Positions 6,758 to 14,594 of a DNA stretch of 21,994 bases are shown piece by piece; position 1 is the stretch's first letter, and each line of letters opens with the position of its first letter. The notes beneath the pieces were generated by a model. The model saw only the letters and a list, made by a program, of their open reading frames with translations. It ran no database searches and had not been told where the DNA came from. The DNA is from JAAYPI01 sp036734385 (GTDB lineage Bacteria; Bacteroidota; Bacteroidia; Bacteroidales; Paludibacteraceae): the NCBI GenBank assembly GCA_036734385.1, contig DAIMYQ010000028.1:1-21994 (forward strand), read 5' to 3'. The translations under genes and the position numbers were made by a program.

Positions 6758-8863
6758 TTATTTTATTCCATTCCTTTTGAGTAATGCATCTATAGTTGGC
6801 TCTTGTCCTCTAAATTTTTTGTAAAGGGTCATAGGATTCTCTGTTCCGCCTTTGGTCAATATGTTTTCTTTGAACGAGTTAGCTGTCTTTTTATCAAAAA
6901 CGCCATTGGCTTTGAAAACAGAAAACGCATCAGCATCTAATACTTCTGCCCATTTATAGCTGTAATAGCCGGATGCATATCCTCCTGAAAAAATATGATT
7001 AAATTGTGTACTCATGCACGTTCCTTCAATGGTTGGAAAAAGTAAGGTCTGTTGCCAAGCTTTTGTTTCAAAATCTTTCACATTGCCTTCAAAAGGATTT
7101 TCCAATGTGTGCCAAGCCATATCTAAAAAACAAAAGCTTAATTGGCGTACACAAGCATAGCCTACATTGAAGTTCTCAGCTTCTTTAATTTTTGTGATAT
7201 ATTCCTGTGGAATTTTTTCACCTGTAATGTAGTGTTGAGCAAATTGGTCTAAAAATTCTTTCTCGGTAGCCCAATTTTCCAAAATCTGAGAGGGAAGCTC
7301 TACAAAATCACGGTATACATTAGTGCCTGACAATGAACTATAGGTAGTTTGTGACAACATTCCGTGCAAAGCATGTCCAAATTCGTGTAAAAGTGTTGTC
7401 AATTCATCGAAAGTTAACAAGGAAGGAGTGCTATCAGTTGGAGGAGTAAAGTTCATCACAATGGAGATGTGTGGTCGGCTGTTCTTGCCATTTTTTATCC
7501 ATTGTTCTTTATACTCAGTCATCCATGCACCACCTTTTTTGCCTTCACGAGGATGAAAATCGGTATATAGTATGGCTACAAAGTTACCAGCATTATCTGT
7601 TACTTCATAGGCTTCTACATCGGGGTGATATACTTGTATTTCGGTATTTTTCTTAAAATTCAGGTCATATAATTTGTTTGCTAACCAAAAAATGCCGGAT
7701 TTCACTCTTTCTAATTCAAAATAAGGTTTAAGTTGTTCGTCGTTGATTTTAAACTTTTCTTCTTTTAGTTTTTCAGAATAAAACGCCCAATCCCAAGGCA
7801 TTAGTTCGAATTTGTCATTTGTCGTTTTACGAGCAAATTCTAATACTTCGTTAAATTCTTTTTCGGCTACGGGTTTATAGGTTTCTAAGAGTTGATTAAT
7901 TAATTTGTATACGCTTTCAGTATTTTTTGCCATAGTTTGTTGTAACGCAAAGTCGGCATAGTTCTTTTCTCCCATCAGATTAGCTAACCGAAGTCTTGAG
8001 TTGACAATCTCTTTGACAATTTCTTGGTTGTCAAATTCATTTTCTTGATATCCTTTTTTGTTATATGCTAAATAAAGTTGCTTCCTTAAATCACGGTTTT
8101 CAGCGTATTGCATAAAGGGTAAGTAACTTGGCATAGAAAGATCAAAAAGCCAACCTGTTTTATCTTTGCTTTTTGCTTTTTGTTTCGCAGCTTCAATAAC
8201 AAAGGAGGGTAGTCCTTTTAAATCTTTTTCACCTGTAATAAGGAGAGAAAAAGCGTTAGTCTCTTTTAAAACATTTTGGCTAAAGGCTAAGGTCAATCGA
8301 CTTAAATTGCTACTTAATTCAGTGTATTCTTGTTTGTCTTTATCATTTAAATTAGCTCCTGAACGAATAAAACCTTGGTATGTTCTTTCTAAAAGTTCTT
8401 TGTCCTCATTGGTAAGTTGTAATTTACTTTGAGCGTTGTAAACGGTTTTTACACGTTCAAAAAGAGCCTGGTTTTGAAATATTTTATTGCCATTTTCTGT
8501 TAGAATAGGCGATATTTCTTGGGCTAGTGTTTCTAAATTATCATTGGTTTCAGCACTAAGGAGATTGTAAAAAACGCTACTTGTTTTGCTTATTATTTCG
8601 CCGGAATTTTCGAGTGCAATAATCGTGTTTTCAAAAGTAGGAGCGGCTTTATTTGCTATAATTTTTTCTATTTCAGTGTTTTGCTTTTTTATTCCATATT
8701 CAAAAGCGGGTTTATAATCACTTACTGAAATCTCGTTAAAAGGAATTGTTTGATATGGAGTATTATAAGTACCTAAAAAAGGATTTTTTTTTGCGAGTAT
8801 TTCATTTTCGCTAATGGATATTACAGACATAATTAGTATAATTTTTAGTGTGATATTTTTCAT
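6758..8863 (-). CDS. dcp: M3-family metallopeptidase, peptidyl-dipeptidase Dcp
   Basis: A zinc oligopeptidase that removes dipeptides from peptide C-termini. It has 701 residues, a normal length for Dcp. The zinc site H493-E-F-G-H497 sits in TLLHEFGHALHGMLS, with the third ligand E522 in RDFVELPSQ, both diagnostic of family M3. SGTNVYRDFVELPSQILENW and GYASGYYSYKWAEVLDADAF are further Dcp signatures. The N-terminus (MKNITLKIILIMSVISIS...ILA) is a hydrophobic signal-like segment, so the enzyme is probably periplasmic, unlike cytoplasmic E. coli Dcp. No lipobox cysteine is seen. The ATG lies six bases after the spoT stop, so the two form an operon. Dcp is more likely than oligopeptidase A from the length and the C-terminal motif, but the two are related. 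Confidence 0.93.
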   Translation of the reverse strand: MKNITLKIILIMSVISISENEILAKKNPFLGTYNTPYQTIPFNEISVSDYKPAFEYGIKKQNTEIEKIIANKAAPTFENTIIALENSGEIISKTSSVFYNLLSAETNDNLETLAQEISPILTENGNKIFQNQALFERVKTVYNAQSKLQLTNEDKELLERTYQGFIRSGANLNDKDKQEYTELSSNLSRLTLAFSQNVLKETNAFSLLITGEKDLKGLPSFVIEAAKQKAKSKDKTGWLFDLSMPSYLPFMQYAENRDLRKQLYLAYNKKGYQENEFDNQEIVKEIVNSRLRLANLMGEKNYADFALQQTMAKNTESVYKLINQLLETYKPVAEKEFNEVLEFARKTTNDKFELMPWDWAFYSEKLKEEKFKINDEQLKPYFELERVKSGIFWLANKLYDLNFKKNTEIQVYHPDVEAYEVTDNAGNFVAILYTDFHPREGKKGGAWMTEYKEQWIKNGKNSRPHISIVMNFTPPTDSTPSLLTFDELTTLLHEFGHALHGMLSQTTYSSLSGTNVYRDFVELPSQILENWATEKEFLDQFAQHYITGEKIPQEYITKIKEAENFNVGYACVRQLSFCFLDMAWHTLENPFEGNVKDFETKAWQQTLLFPTIEGTCMSTQFNHIFSGGYASGYYSYKWAEVLDADAFSVFKANGVFDKKTANSFKENILTKGGTENPMTLYKKFRGQEPTIDALLKRNGIK

Positions 8864-8869
8864 TACAAG

Positions 8870-11122
8870 TTATTCTTCAAGTCGAGCGACCTTTTGTACT
8901 CCCTTAATTTTTTTGATTTGGTTATATAATTGTTTCAAGTTATTTACGTGATTTACATAAATATATATTTTTGCCGTAAAAATTCCGTCATTTGTGTTAA
9001 CAATAACTTTTTCAATGTTGGCCTCCATTTTTTCGGAAATTTCGGACAAAATATCAAGAAGCATTTTTTTTCGGTCAATGCCTTGGATTTCAAGAATACC
9101 GGTGTAGTATTTTTGTTGTGTATTAGCCCATTCGGCAGTAACAATGCTCGAACCTTGTTGTGATTTAATTTTGAGAGCTTCTTTACAATCGCGTTTATGT
9201 ACAACAATTTGATTGTTTTTACCAATAAAACCGATAATTTCGTCACCCGGGATAGGTTTACAACAAGGGGCAATTGTATGTTCCCTGTTTAATATCTCGT
9301 CGGTTAATTGTATTGTTTCCTCTTTTTTTATTTGAGAAGAATTCTTTTTTACGGATTTGTTTTTATCATTATTATCTCCTGAAACAAAAAATCGAGGATA
9401 CCAATAACGAATTGTTTTTCGTTTATTTTTTGGTTTTATTATGCTTTCAAGATTTTCAAGCAATATAATTGAATTCCCTATTTTATATAGCAAATCATCA
9501 AAAGAATTGAGTTGATAGTGTTCCAATAAAATAGCAATTATATCATTGGGAATAACACGTGTTTCTATTAAATTACTCTTTATAAGTGCTTCAATCAGAA
9601 TTTCTTCGCCCTTAGTTCGAGTTGCTTTATCTTCGTGTTTGAATAGTCCCGATAGTTTGTCTTTTGCACGTGCCGTAGTAACATAATTGAGCCATTCTTG
9701 TACCGGAGTCTGCTGTTTTGATGTTAGAATTTCTATTTGATCACCACTCTGAAGTTCATAGCTTAAAGGAACCAGTTTATTATTTACTTTTGCTCCAATG
9801 CAATGCATTCCTAATTCAGAATGTATTTCAAACGCAAAATCTAGAGCCGTAGCACCTGCCGGCATAGTCTTGATTTCCCCCTTTGGAGTGAAAACAAAGA
9901 TTTCGGTAGCATAAAGCGTTAGCTTAAAGGTATCCAAAAAGTCCATAGCATTTGGATTCGGATTTTTAAGGATATCATTAATAGTGCTTAACCATTTGTC
10001 CAACTCAGATTCACTATTTTGGTTTTGTTTATATCTCCAGTGGGCAGCCAATCCTTTTTCAGCAATTTCGTCCATTCGAGTACTTCTGATTTGCACTTCA
10101 ATCCATTGTCCGTTAGGTCCCATGACGGTAACGTGTAAAGCCTCATATCCATTTGCTTTAGGGGTATTTAGCCAATTTCGGAGACGTTCGGGGTGGGGAA
10201 TGTAAATACTTGTAATGGTTGAGTAAATCATCCAACATTGCTCTTTCTCATCAACGTTAGGATTGGGTTCAAATACAATTCTGACAGCCAAAATATCGTA
10301 AATTTCCTCAAAAGGAATTTTCTTCATTTGCATTTTATTCCAAATGGAATAAACAGATTTTATACGTGCTCTGATGTTGAATTTATAGCCCATGCCATTA
10401 AGTTTATTGACAATAGGCAAAGAAAATTTATCATAAAGCTCCATTCTTTCAACGTGCTTTGCTTCGAGCTTCTTCTGAATCTCATCGTATGAAGATGGAA
10501 AATTATATTTAAAACTTAAATCCTCAAGTTCTGTTTTTATAGAAAAAAGACCTAGGCGATGGGCTAGTGGGGCATAAATATACTCTGTTTCGCCGGCTAT
10601 CTTGTATTGCTTGGCAGGCGGCATAGACCCTAATGTCCGCATGTTGTGCAACCTGTCTGCTATTTTTATCAGTATCACACGGATATCTTCAGACATTGTC
10701 AGCAATAATTTTCTGAAGTTTTCGGCCTGACCCGAAACATTTTCTCCGAATACGCCTCCCGATATCTTGGTCAATCCATCAACTATTTGAGCAATTTTTG
10801 ACCCGAACAAATTATCAATATCTTCAACGGTGTAGTCTGTATCTTCTACTACATCGTGAAGTAAAGCAGCACAAATAGAGGTAGAACCTAACCCTATTTC
10901 TTTTGCAATAATACGTGAAACAGCTAAAGGATGTAGTATATAAGGCTCTCCTGAACGACGACGGATACCTTTGTGTGCTGCCTTAGCAAATTGATAAGCC
11001 TTTTCGATTTTTTCAACCTTCTTACGGTGAGGAGAAGCAAGATAATCTTCTATTAAAAGTTTATATTCTCGTTCAATAAGAATGTCATCTGCTTCTTCAT
11101 TATATTCAATCTTGTCTGTCAT
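8870..11122 (-). CDS. spoT: Bifunctional (p)ppGpp synthetase/hydrolase, RelA/SpoT family
   Basis: Makes and degrades the alarmone (p)ppGpp in the stringent response. The 750 residues give the full long-RSH order. The HD hydrolase domain (about 40-190) has H50, H64 and the HDVVED motif at 89-94, so hydrolase activity should be intact. The synthetase domain (about 230-370) has RIKSVYSIWNKM, EIYDILAVRIVF, NGYEALHVTV and the catalytic glutamate in WIEVQIRS. The TGS domain (about 410-470) has EIFVFTPKGEIKTMPAGATALDFAF. A Cys/His segment CCKPIPGDEIIGFIG...HKRDC is followed by a C-terminal ACT domain (about 670-750). As both catalytic sites look complete it is a Rel/SpoT type enzyme, not a synthetase-only RelA. 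A lysine/serine-rich linker (about 585-615) before the Cys/His segment may be variable. It is first in a two-gene unit with the peptidase. Confidence 0.95.
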   Translation of the reverse strand: MTDKIEYNEEADDILIEREYKLLIEDYLASPHRKKVEKIEKAYQFAKAAHKGIRRRSGEPYILHPLAVSRIIAKEIGLGSTSICAALLHDVVEDTDYTVEDIDNLFGSKIAQIVDGLTKISGGVFGENVSGQAENFRKLLLTMSEDIRVILIKIADRLHNMRTLGSMPPAKQYKIAGETEYIYAPLAHRLGLFSIKTELEDLSFKYNFPSSYDEIQKKLEAKHVERMELYDKFSLPIVNKLNGMGYKFNIRARIKSVYSIWNKMQMKKIPFEEIYDILAVRIVFEPNPNVDEKEQCWMIYSTITSIYIPHPERLRNWLNTPKANGYEALHVTVMGPNGQWIEVQIRSTRMDEIAEKGLAAHWRYKQNQNSESELDKWLSTINDILKNPNPNAMDFLDTFKLTLYATEIFVFTPKGEIKTMPAGATALDFAFEIHSELGMHCIGAKVNNKLVPLSYELQSGDQIEILTSKQQTPVQEWLNYVTTARAKDKLSGLFKHEDKATRTKGEEILIEALIKSNLIETRVIPNDIIAILLEHYQLNSFDDLLYKIGNSIILLENLESIIKPKNKRKTIRYWYPRFFVSGDNNDKNKSVKKNSSQIKKEETIQLTDEILNREHTIAPCCKPIPGDEIIGFIGKNNQIVVHKRDCKEALKIKSQQGSSIVTAEWANTQQKYYTGILEIQGIDRKKMLLDILSEISEKMEANIEKVIVNTNDGIFTAKIYIYVNHVNNLKQLYNQIKKIKGVQKVARLEE

Positions 11123-11145
11123 ATATTATTCTATTCTTGTTATCG

Positions 11146-11153
11146 CAAAAATA
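11146..11153 (-). promoter_or_regulatory. Probable -7 box of the spoT-dcp promoter
   Basis: On the minus strand TATTTTTG matches TAnnTTTG, 24 bases before the ATG of spoT. No TTG is found 19-21 bases upstream, so only half of the promoter is supported. Confidence 0.45.
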
Positions 11154-11203
11154 CAAAGCTTTTTTTAATTTAAGGTAACTTTTAGTAGGCTTGTTTTATT
11201 ATT

Positions 11204-11242
11204 AAAAAAAGACGTTGTAAATAAATAACAACGCCCTTTTTT
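11204..11242 (-). terminator. Terminator of the SprB-like/OmpA/PorP operon
   Basis: On the minus strand the stem GGCGTTGT/ACAACGTC (11235-11228 with 11218-11211, one G-T pair) has a nine-base loop. It is flanked by A residues upstream and a run of seven T (11210-11204) downstream. It follows the PorP/SprF stop by about 20 bases. Confidence 0.85.
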
Positions 11243-11261
11243 ATAGTTTTTCAAAATGAAA

Positions 11262-12188
11262 TTACCATTCAGGGAAACGAGGTGTTTTAGTTGTATTTCC
11301 TTTTGTTTTGAAACGAAGGGTTAACATTATTTCGTGAGAACCTTCGGCATATGTATTTAATTTTGTTAGGTTGTAATCGTAAGCATAGCCGATGCGAATA
11401 TTATCTCCAAGATGTATACCTGCCATTGGAACAATAGACTCAGCGACAAACAAGTCACTCATACGATAAGAACCTCCAAACCAAAAGAATTTAAGGTAAT
11501 GCAACATCAAATTGACTTCACTATGTACAGAATATCCGTCGTATTGTGCTGATAAAGTAGGTGTTAAATCCCAATATCGACCAACTTCAAAACGGTAGCG
11601 GCTATACGCGTAGTATTCTGTATTTGAATAAAGAAGACTTTGATCTTGAAATAGTTGAGGCAAGTGTGTTACTGAAGCTCCTAACAACCAATCAGATAGT
11701 CCGTATTCAAATCCAAAATTCACATCAGGTGTAATTTGAGTTTCTTTTTCGTAACTTTCGGTAGGGTCTCCTGTGTTTTCGTAAACATTGCTTGATGGGT
11801 CGTATTGACGCATCTGAACTCCTGCTCCTAATCCAAGAGATAAATGCTGATTATCAGATATTTTTATGTGATATGCATAATTTACCATTGCATTATACGA
11901 GATGATAGGACCATATTCATCATATAAAACCGATAAACCAATACCTGAACTAATATCCGAAATCGGCATATCAAAATTAAATAATCCGGTCTTTGGAGCA
12001 CCATCAAATCCTACGTATTGATCGCGAGCAATAGCTGTTATGTTTCCATATACAGAAGAACCTGTGGCTGCGGGATTAAAATTTGTTTTTGAAAGCAATT
12101 GCTGACTTATTTGTGCATCATTTTGTGCTGTTGCCATTAATGAAAATAACAATAACATCGGAAATAGTATATTCTTAATTTTATTCAT
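11262..12188 (-). CDS. PorP/SprF-family outer-membrane protein of the T9SS
   Basis: A 308-residue beta-barrel protein of the PorP/SprF family. A clear signal peptide (about residues 1-21, MNKIKNILFPMLLLFSLMATA) is followed by the family opening QNDAQISQQLLSKTNFNPAATGSS. Alternating strands then run to the C-terminus, with the typical segments GGSYRMSDLFVAESIVPMAGIHLGDNIRIGYAYDYNLT and the late SHEIMLTLRF. Family members are outer-membrane partners of T9SS; SprF of Flavobacterium is needed to secrete or display SprB, the product of the neighbouring gene. Here it is last of three genes, 17 bases after the OmpA-family gene, and its likely client is the SprB-repeat protein at 14595. Whether it is the general PorP or a dedicated SprF-like partner is inferred from context; I favour the latter. 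Confidence 0.9.
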   Translation of the reverse strand: MNKIKNILFPMLLLFSLMATAQNDAQISQQLLSKTNFNPAATGSSVYGNITAIARDQYVGFDGAPKTGLFNFDMPISDISSGIGLSVLYDEYGPIISYNAMVNYAYHIKISDNQHLSLGLGAGVQMRQYDPSSNVYENTGDPTESYEKETQITPDVNFGFEYGLSDWLLGASVTHLPQLFQDQSLLYSNTEYYAYSRYRFEVGRYWDLTPTLSAQYDGYSVHSEVNLMLHYLKFFWFGGSYRMSDLFVAESIVPMAGIHLGDNIRIGYAYDYNLTKLNTYAEGSHEIMLTLRFKTKGNTTKTPRFPEW

Positions 12189-12205
12189 TGCTTTGAATTT
12201 TTATG

Positions 12206-14566
12206 TTATCTTTCAATAATTTTAAATGTGGTACGTCTATTCAATCTGTGTTCTTCTTCTGTTACAGCATGTTTTACTACAGGATTGCTCTTACCATAGC
12301 CTTTCCAAGAAAGTCGGTTTCTACCAATGCCAGATCCGATTAAATAATCAACTACCGATTTCGCACGAGCATCAGAAAGTTGTTGGTTGTATTCAACAGT
12401 TCCTCTGCTATCCGTGTGAGAACCGAATTCAAGTTTGATAGTTGGGTTAGAACTTAGTAGCATGACAATTTTGTCCAGTGTGTATTTAGATTCGGGCAAT
12501 AAATTAGCATTGTCAAAATCGTAATAAATTTCTTTCAAAGAAATTTCTCTGTTCAAATATTTATCGGAATTTAGATTATTGTTGATATTATTTGCACCTA
12601 AGCCATTATTATTACCTGCATTATTATTACCTGCATTATTATTACCTGCATTATTATTACCTGCATTATTATTNNNNNNNNNNNNNNNNNNNNNNNNNNN
12701 NNNNNNNNNNNNNNNNNNNNNNNNNNNNNNNNNNNNNNNNNNNNNNNNNNNNNNNNNNNNNNNNNNNNNNNNNCCTGCATTATTATTACTTCCTGCATTA
12801 TTGGCATCGTTTTTATTGTTTCCATAAGAGATAGAAGCTAAATCTAAGGAGCTGTTACTTGAATTGCCATCTTCGTAACGGAAAGGTTTACTTGTTATCG
12901 AAAGGAAATTAGGCTTATTAACTTTTACTTGATATTCTTTTCCATTTGTCAAGTCCGTAAAAGTATAACGTCCTGTTATGTCCGTTTTTGTTTGTTGAAT
13001 CACAGTACCGCCTTCAACTAGCATTACATCTTCGTTGATGAATGGCTCATCTGTTTCCATATCATATACACGTCCGCTAATGGACATGCCGGTCGGTGTC
13101 AGATAAAAATCTTGCTCTACAGGGAAGTTTCCAATAGTGGATTTTTCAGTTTTAATCATTGCTATATCAGACAAATAACCAGCTGAGCTCGCTATGATTT
13201 TGTAAAAGTCACCGGCTTCAATAAATGCGTAATAGTAGCCTTCCTCATTCGTTTTTACTGTTTGCGTTTTCCCCATTCCATTCAAAATAATTTGGGTGTT
13301 AGGAATAGGCTCTTCGGTTGTTTTGTTGTAGGCATGTCCTGATACCATCATACTTGAAAAAATCCCCTCAAATCGATAAATATCGTCTTTCGTTTCAGTG
13401 TTTCTACTACTTACTAAAAAAGCCTCATTATTTTCTTGTGAAACAATTAAGTTAATATCATCAAACGAAGAATTGATAGGTTTCATTAAATTTTGAACCA
13501 TGTGAATGGTGTTATCTTCTATTTGAGCACGATAAATGTCATATCCTCCGAAACCAATATGTCCGTCGGAAGCAAAAATTAGCACATTGCCTATTACATA
13601 AGGGAAAGCTTCGTTACCCGCCGTGTTTACAACACTGCCGGCATTAATCGGTTTTCCCCATTTTCCATTTGCTTGTTTTTCCACATACCAAATATCAGAA
13701 CCACCGTAGCCACCTTTCATTGATGAAGTGAAATACAATCTATTTCCGTCAGGAGACAACGCAGGGTGGGAAGCATTTGTGTGACGATTGCCTATATTCA
13801 AAATACCTTTGTCTTTCCATTTTTCGCTTTTATATTTTGCAGAATAAACGAAACAATTGTCGTCTTCGTCACTAATACAACGTGTGTAAAACATTAAATT
13901 GTTGATTGTATCAATGGTAAAAGTACCGGTGTTTTCTCCTCGTTTCGTTTTAATCATATCCGCAGGACGAGAAGTTGTGAAATTATTTTTTTCGTTAGCA
14001 AAATACATTTTTGATGAAAAACCCTTATCGGTTTTTTCTGTGGAAGCATAAATGATGCCATCTTGGTAGAAACCAATACCGAATTCTATTTCAGAAGTAT
14101 TTAAAGCACTCAAACTTTCTTCGGGTGAAATAGGATTCTTTGAGGCGTGCTGTATTGCAAAGTCGCAAGACGCTTTTAGGTTTTTTACACGTAAATCCTT
14201 TGGCATTAATCGTCCATATTCTTCAAAAGCCGCTTTTGCCCTTTTGTATTCACCCATTTTTTGGAGGTTTTTGCCATATAGCAAGTATGCTTCAGGAACA
14301 TTATAACCGGATGTAATGGCTTCACCTATGTAAGAAACGGCTTCTTTGGGCTCATTTATTAAGGTGTGACATTCTCCGATTTTGTATTTAGCAAAAGCTA
14401 TCGCAGTTTCGTCTTTAGAATTTTCTGCTGTTTTTTTGTATTCCTCTATCGCTCCGATGTAGTCTTTCTGATAAAACTTTTTATTTCCTTTACTTGTATT
14501 AGCCATCGCAATAGATGAAAACAATATCAAAGGAATTAATAGGGTTATTTTATTGTGTACTTTCAT
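12206..14566 (-). CDS. PorE/SprD-like OmpA-family protein with TPR, WD40-like and CRD domains
   Basis: A periplasmic or outer-membrane-associated protein. A signal peptide (residues 1-22, ending AMA) is followed by TPR units (about 25-140) and a WD40-like/PD40 propeller (about 155-400, with HPALSPDGNRLYFTSS and GGSDIWYVEK). Two carboxypeptidase-regulatory-like beta domains follow (about 406-470 MVSGHAYNKTTEEPIPNT; about 494-560 MSISGRVYDMETDEPFI). An NNNAG repeat linker then runs into the 100-N gap, and an OmpA-type peptidoglycan-binding domain is C-terminal (EIYYDFDNANLLPES, HTDSRGTVEYNQQLSDARAK, NRRTTFKI). The order equals that of PorE of Porphyromonas, which ties T9SS to peptidoglycan, except for the second regulatory-like domain and the repeat linker. 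In the sprC-D-B-F operon SprD has a comparable position. True length is unknown because of the gap; the frame is kept on both sides. It starts 28 bases after the SprB-like gene. Confidence 0.88.
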   Translation of the reverse strand: MKVHNKITLLIPLILFSSIAMANTSKGNKKFYQKDYIGAIEEYKKTAENSKDETAIAFAKYKIGECHTLINEPKEAVSYIGEAITSGYNVPEAYLLYGKNLQKMGEYKRAKAAFEEYGRLMPKDLRVKNLKASCDFAIQHASKNPISPEESLSALNTSEIEFGIGFYQDGIIYASTEKTDKGFSSKMYFANEKNNFTTSRPADMIKTKRGENTGTFTIDTINNLMFYTRCISDEDDNCFVYSAKYKSEKWKDKGILNIGNRHTNASHPALSPDGNRLYFTSSMKGGYGGSDIWYVEKQANGKWGKPINAGSVVNTAGNEAFPYVIGNVLIFASDGHIGFGGYDIYRAQIEDNTIHMVQNLMKPINSSFDDINLIVSQENNEAFLVSSRNTETKDDIYRFEGIFSSMMVSGHAYNKTTEEPIPNTQIILNGMGKTQTVKTNEEGYYYAFIEAGDFYKIIASSAGYLSDIAMIKTEKSTIGNFPVEQDFYLTPTGMSISGRVYDMETDEPFINEDVMLVEGGTVIQQTKTDITGRYTFTDLTNGKEYQVKVNKPNFLSITSKPFRYEDGNSSNSSLDLASISYGNNKNDANNAGSNNNAXXXXXXXXXXXXXXXXXXXXXXXXXXXXXXXXXXNNNAGNNNAGNNNAGNNNAGNNNGLGANNINNNLNSDKYLNREISLKEIYYDFDNANLLPESKYTLDKIVMLLSSNPTIKLEFGSHTDSRGTVEYNQQLSDARAKSVVDYLIGSGIGRNRLSWKGYGKSNPVVKHAVTEEEHRLNRRTTFKIIER
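12600..12788. repeat. 15-bp tandem repeat coding NNNAG, interrupted by gap
   Basis: On the plus strand the unit CCTGCATTATTATTA occurs at 12615, 12630, 12645 and 12660 (the last cut by the gap one base short), and once more at 12774-12788 after it. A degenerate unit precedes 12615. On the coding (minus) strand each unit reads AAT AAT AAT GCA GGT. The copies are identical at third codon positions, a sign of recent expansion by slippage. The real copy number is not known. Confidence 0.93.
12674..12773. other. Assembly gap (100 N) inside the repeat
   Basis: Exactly 100 N, a nominal length. The same repeat unit is found on both edges, so the assembly most likely failed because the array is longer than the reads. 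Confidence 0.97.
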
Positions 14567-14594
14567 GTTTTTAAAGTGTATTATAGTTTACTAT

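Noticed and set aside
8953..9273. Minus-strand frame of 106 codons within spoT
   Set aside because: It overlaps the Cys/His and ACT region of spoT in another frame; the spoT frame has clear family motifs throughout.
12600..12788. Regular tandem repeat as a possible CRISPR array
   Set aside because: The units are only 15 bases with no spacers, and code for a protein linker.
12579..12834. Plus-strand frames of repeated PALLL or LHYYY across the gap
   Set aside because: They are shadows of the NNNAG repeat in other frames and include the N run; they have no independent start context or family match.
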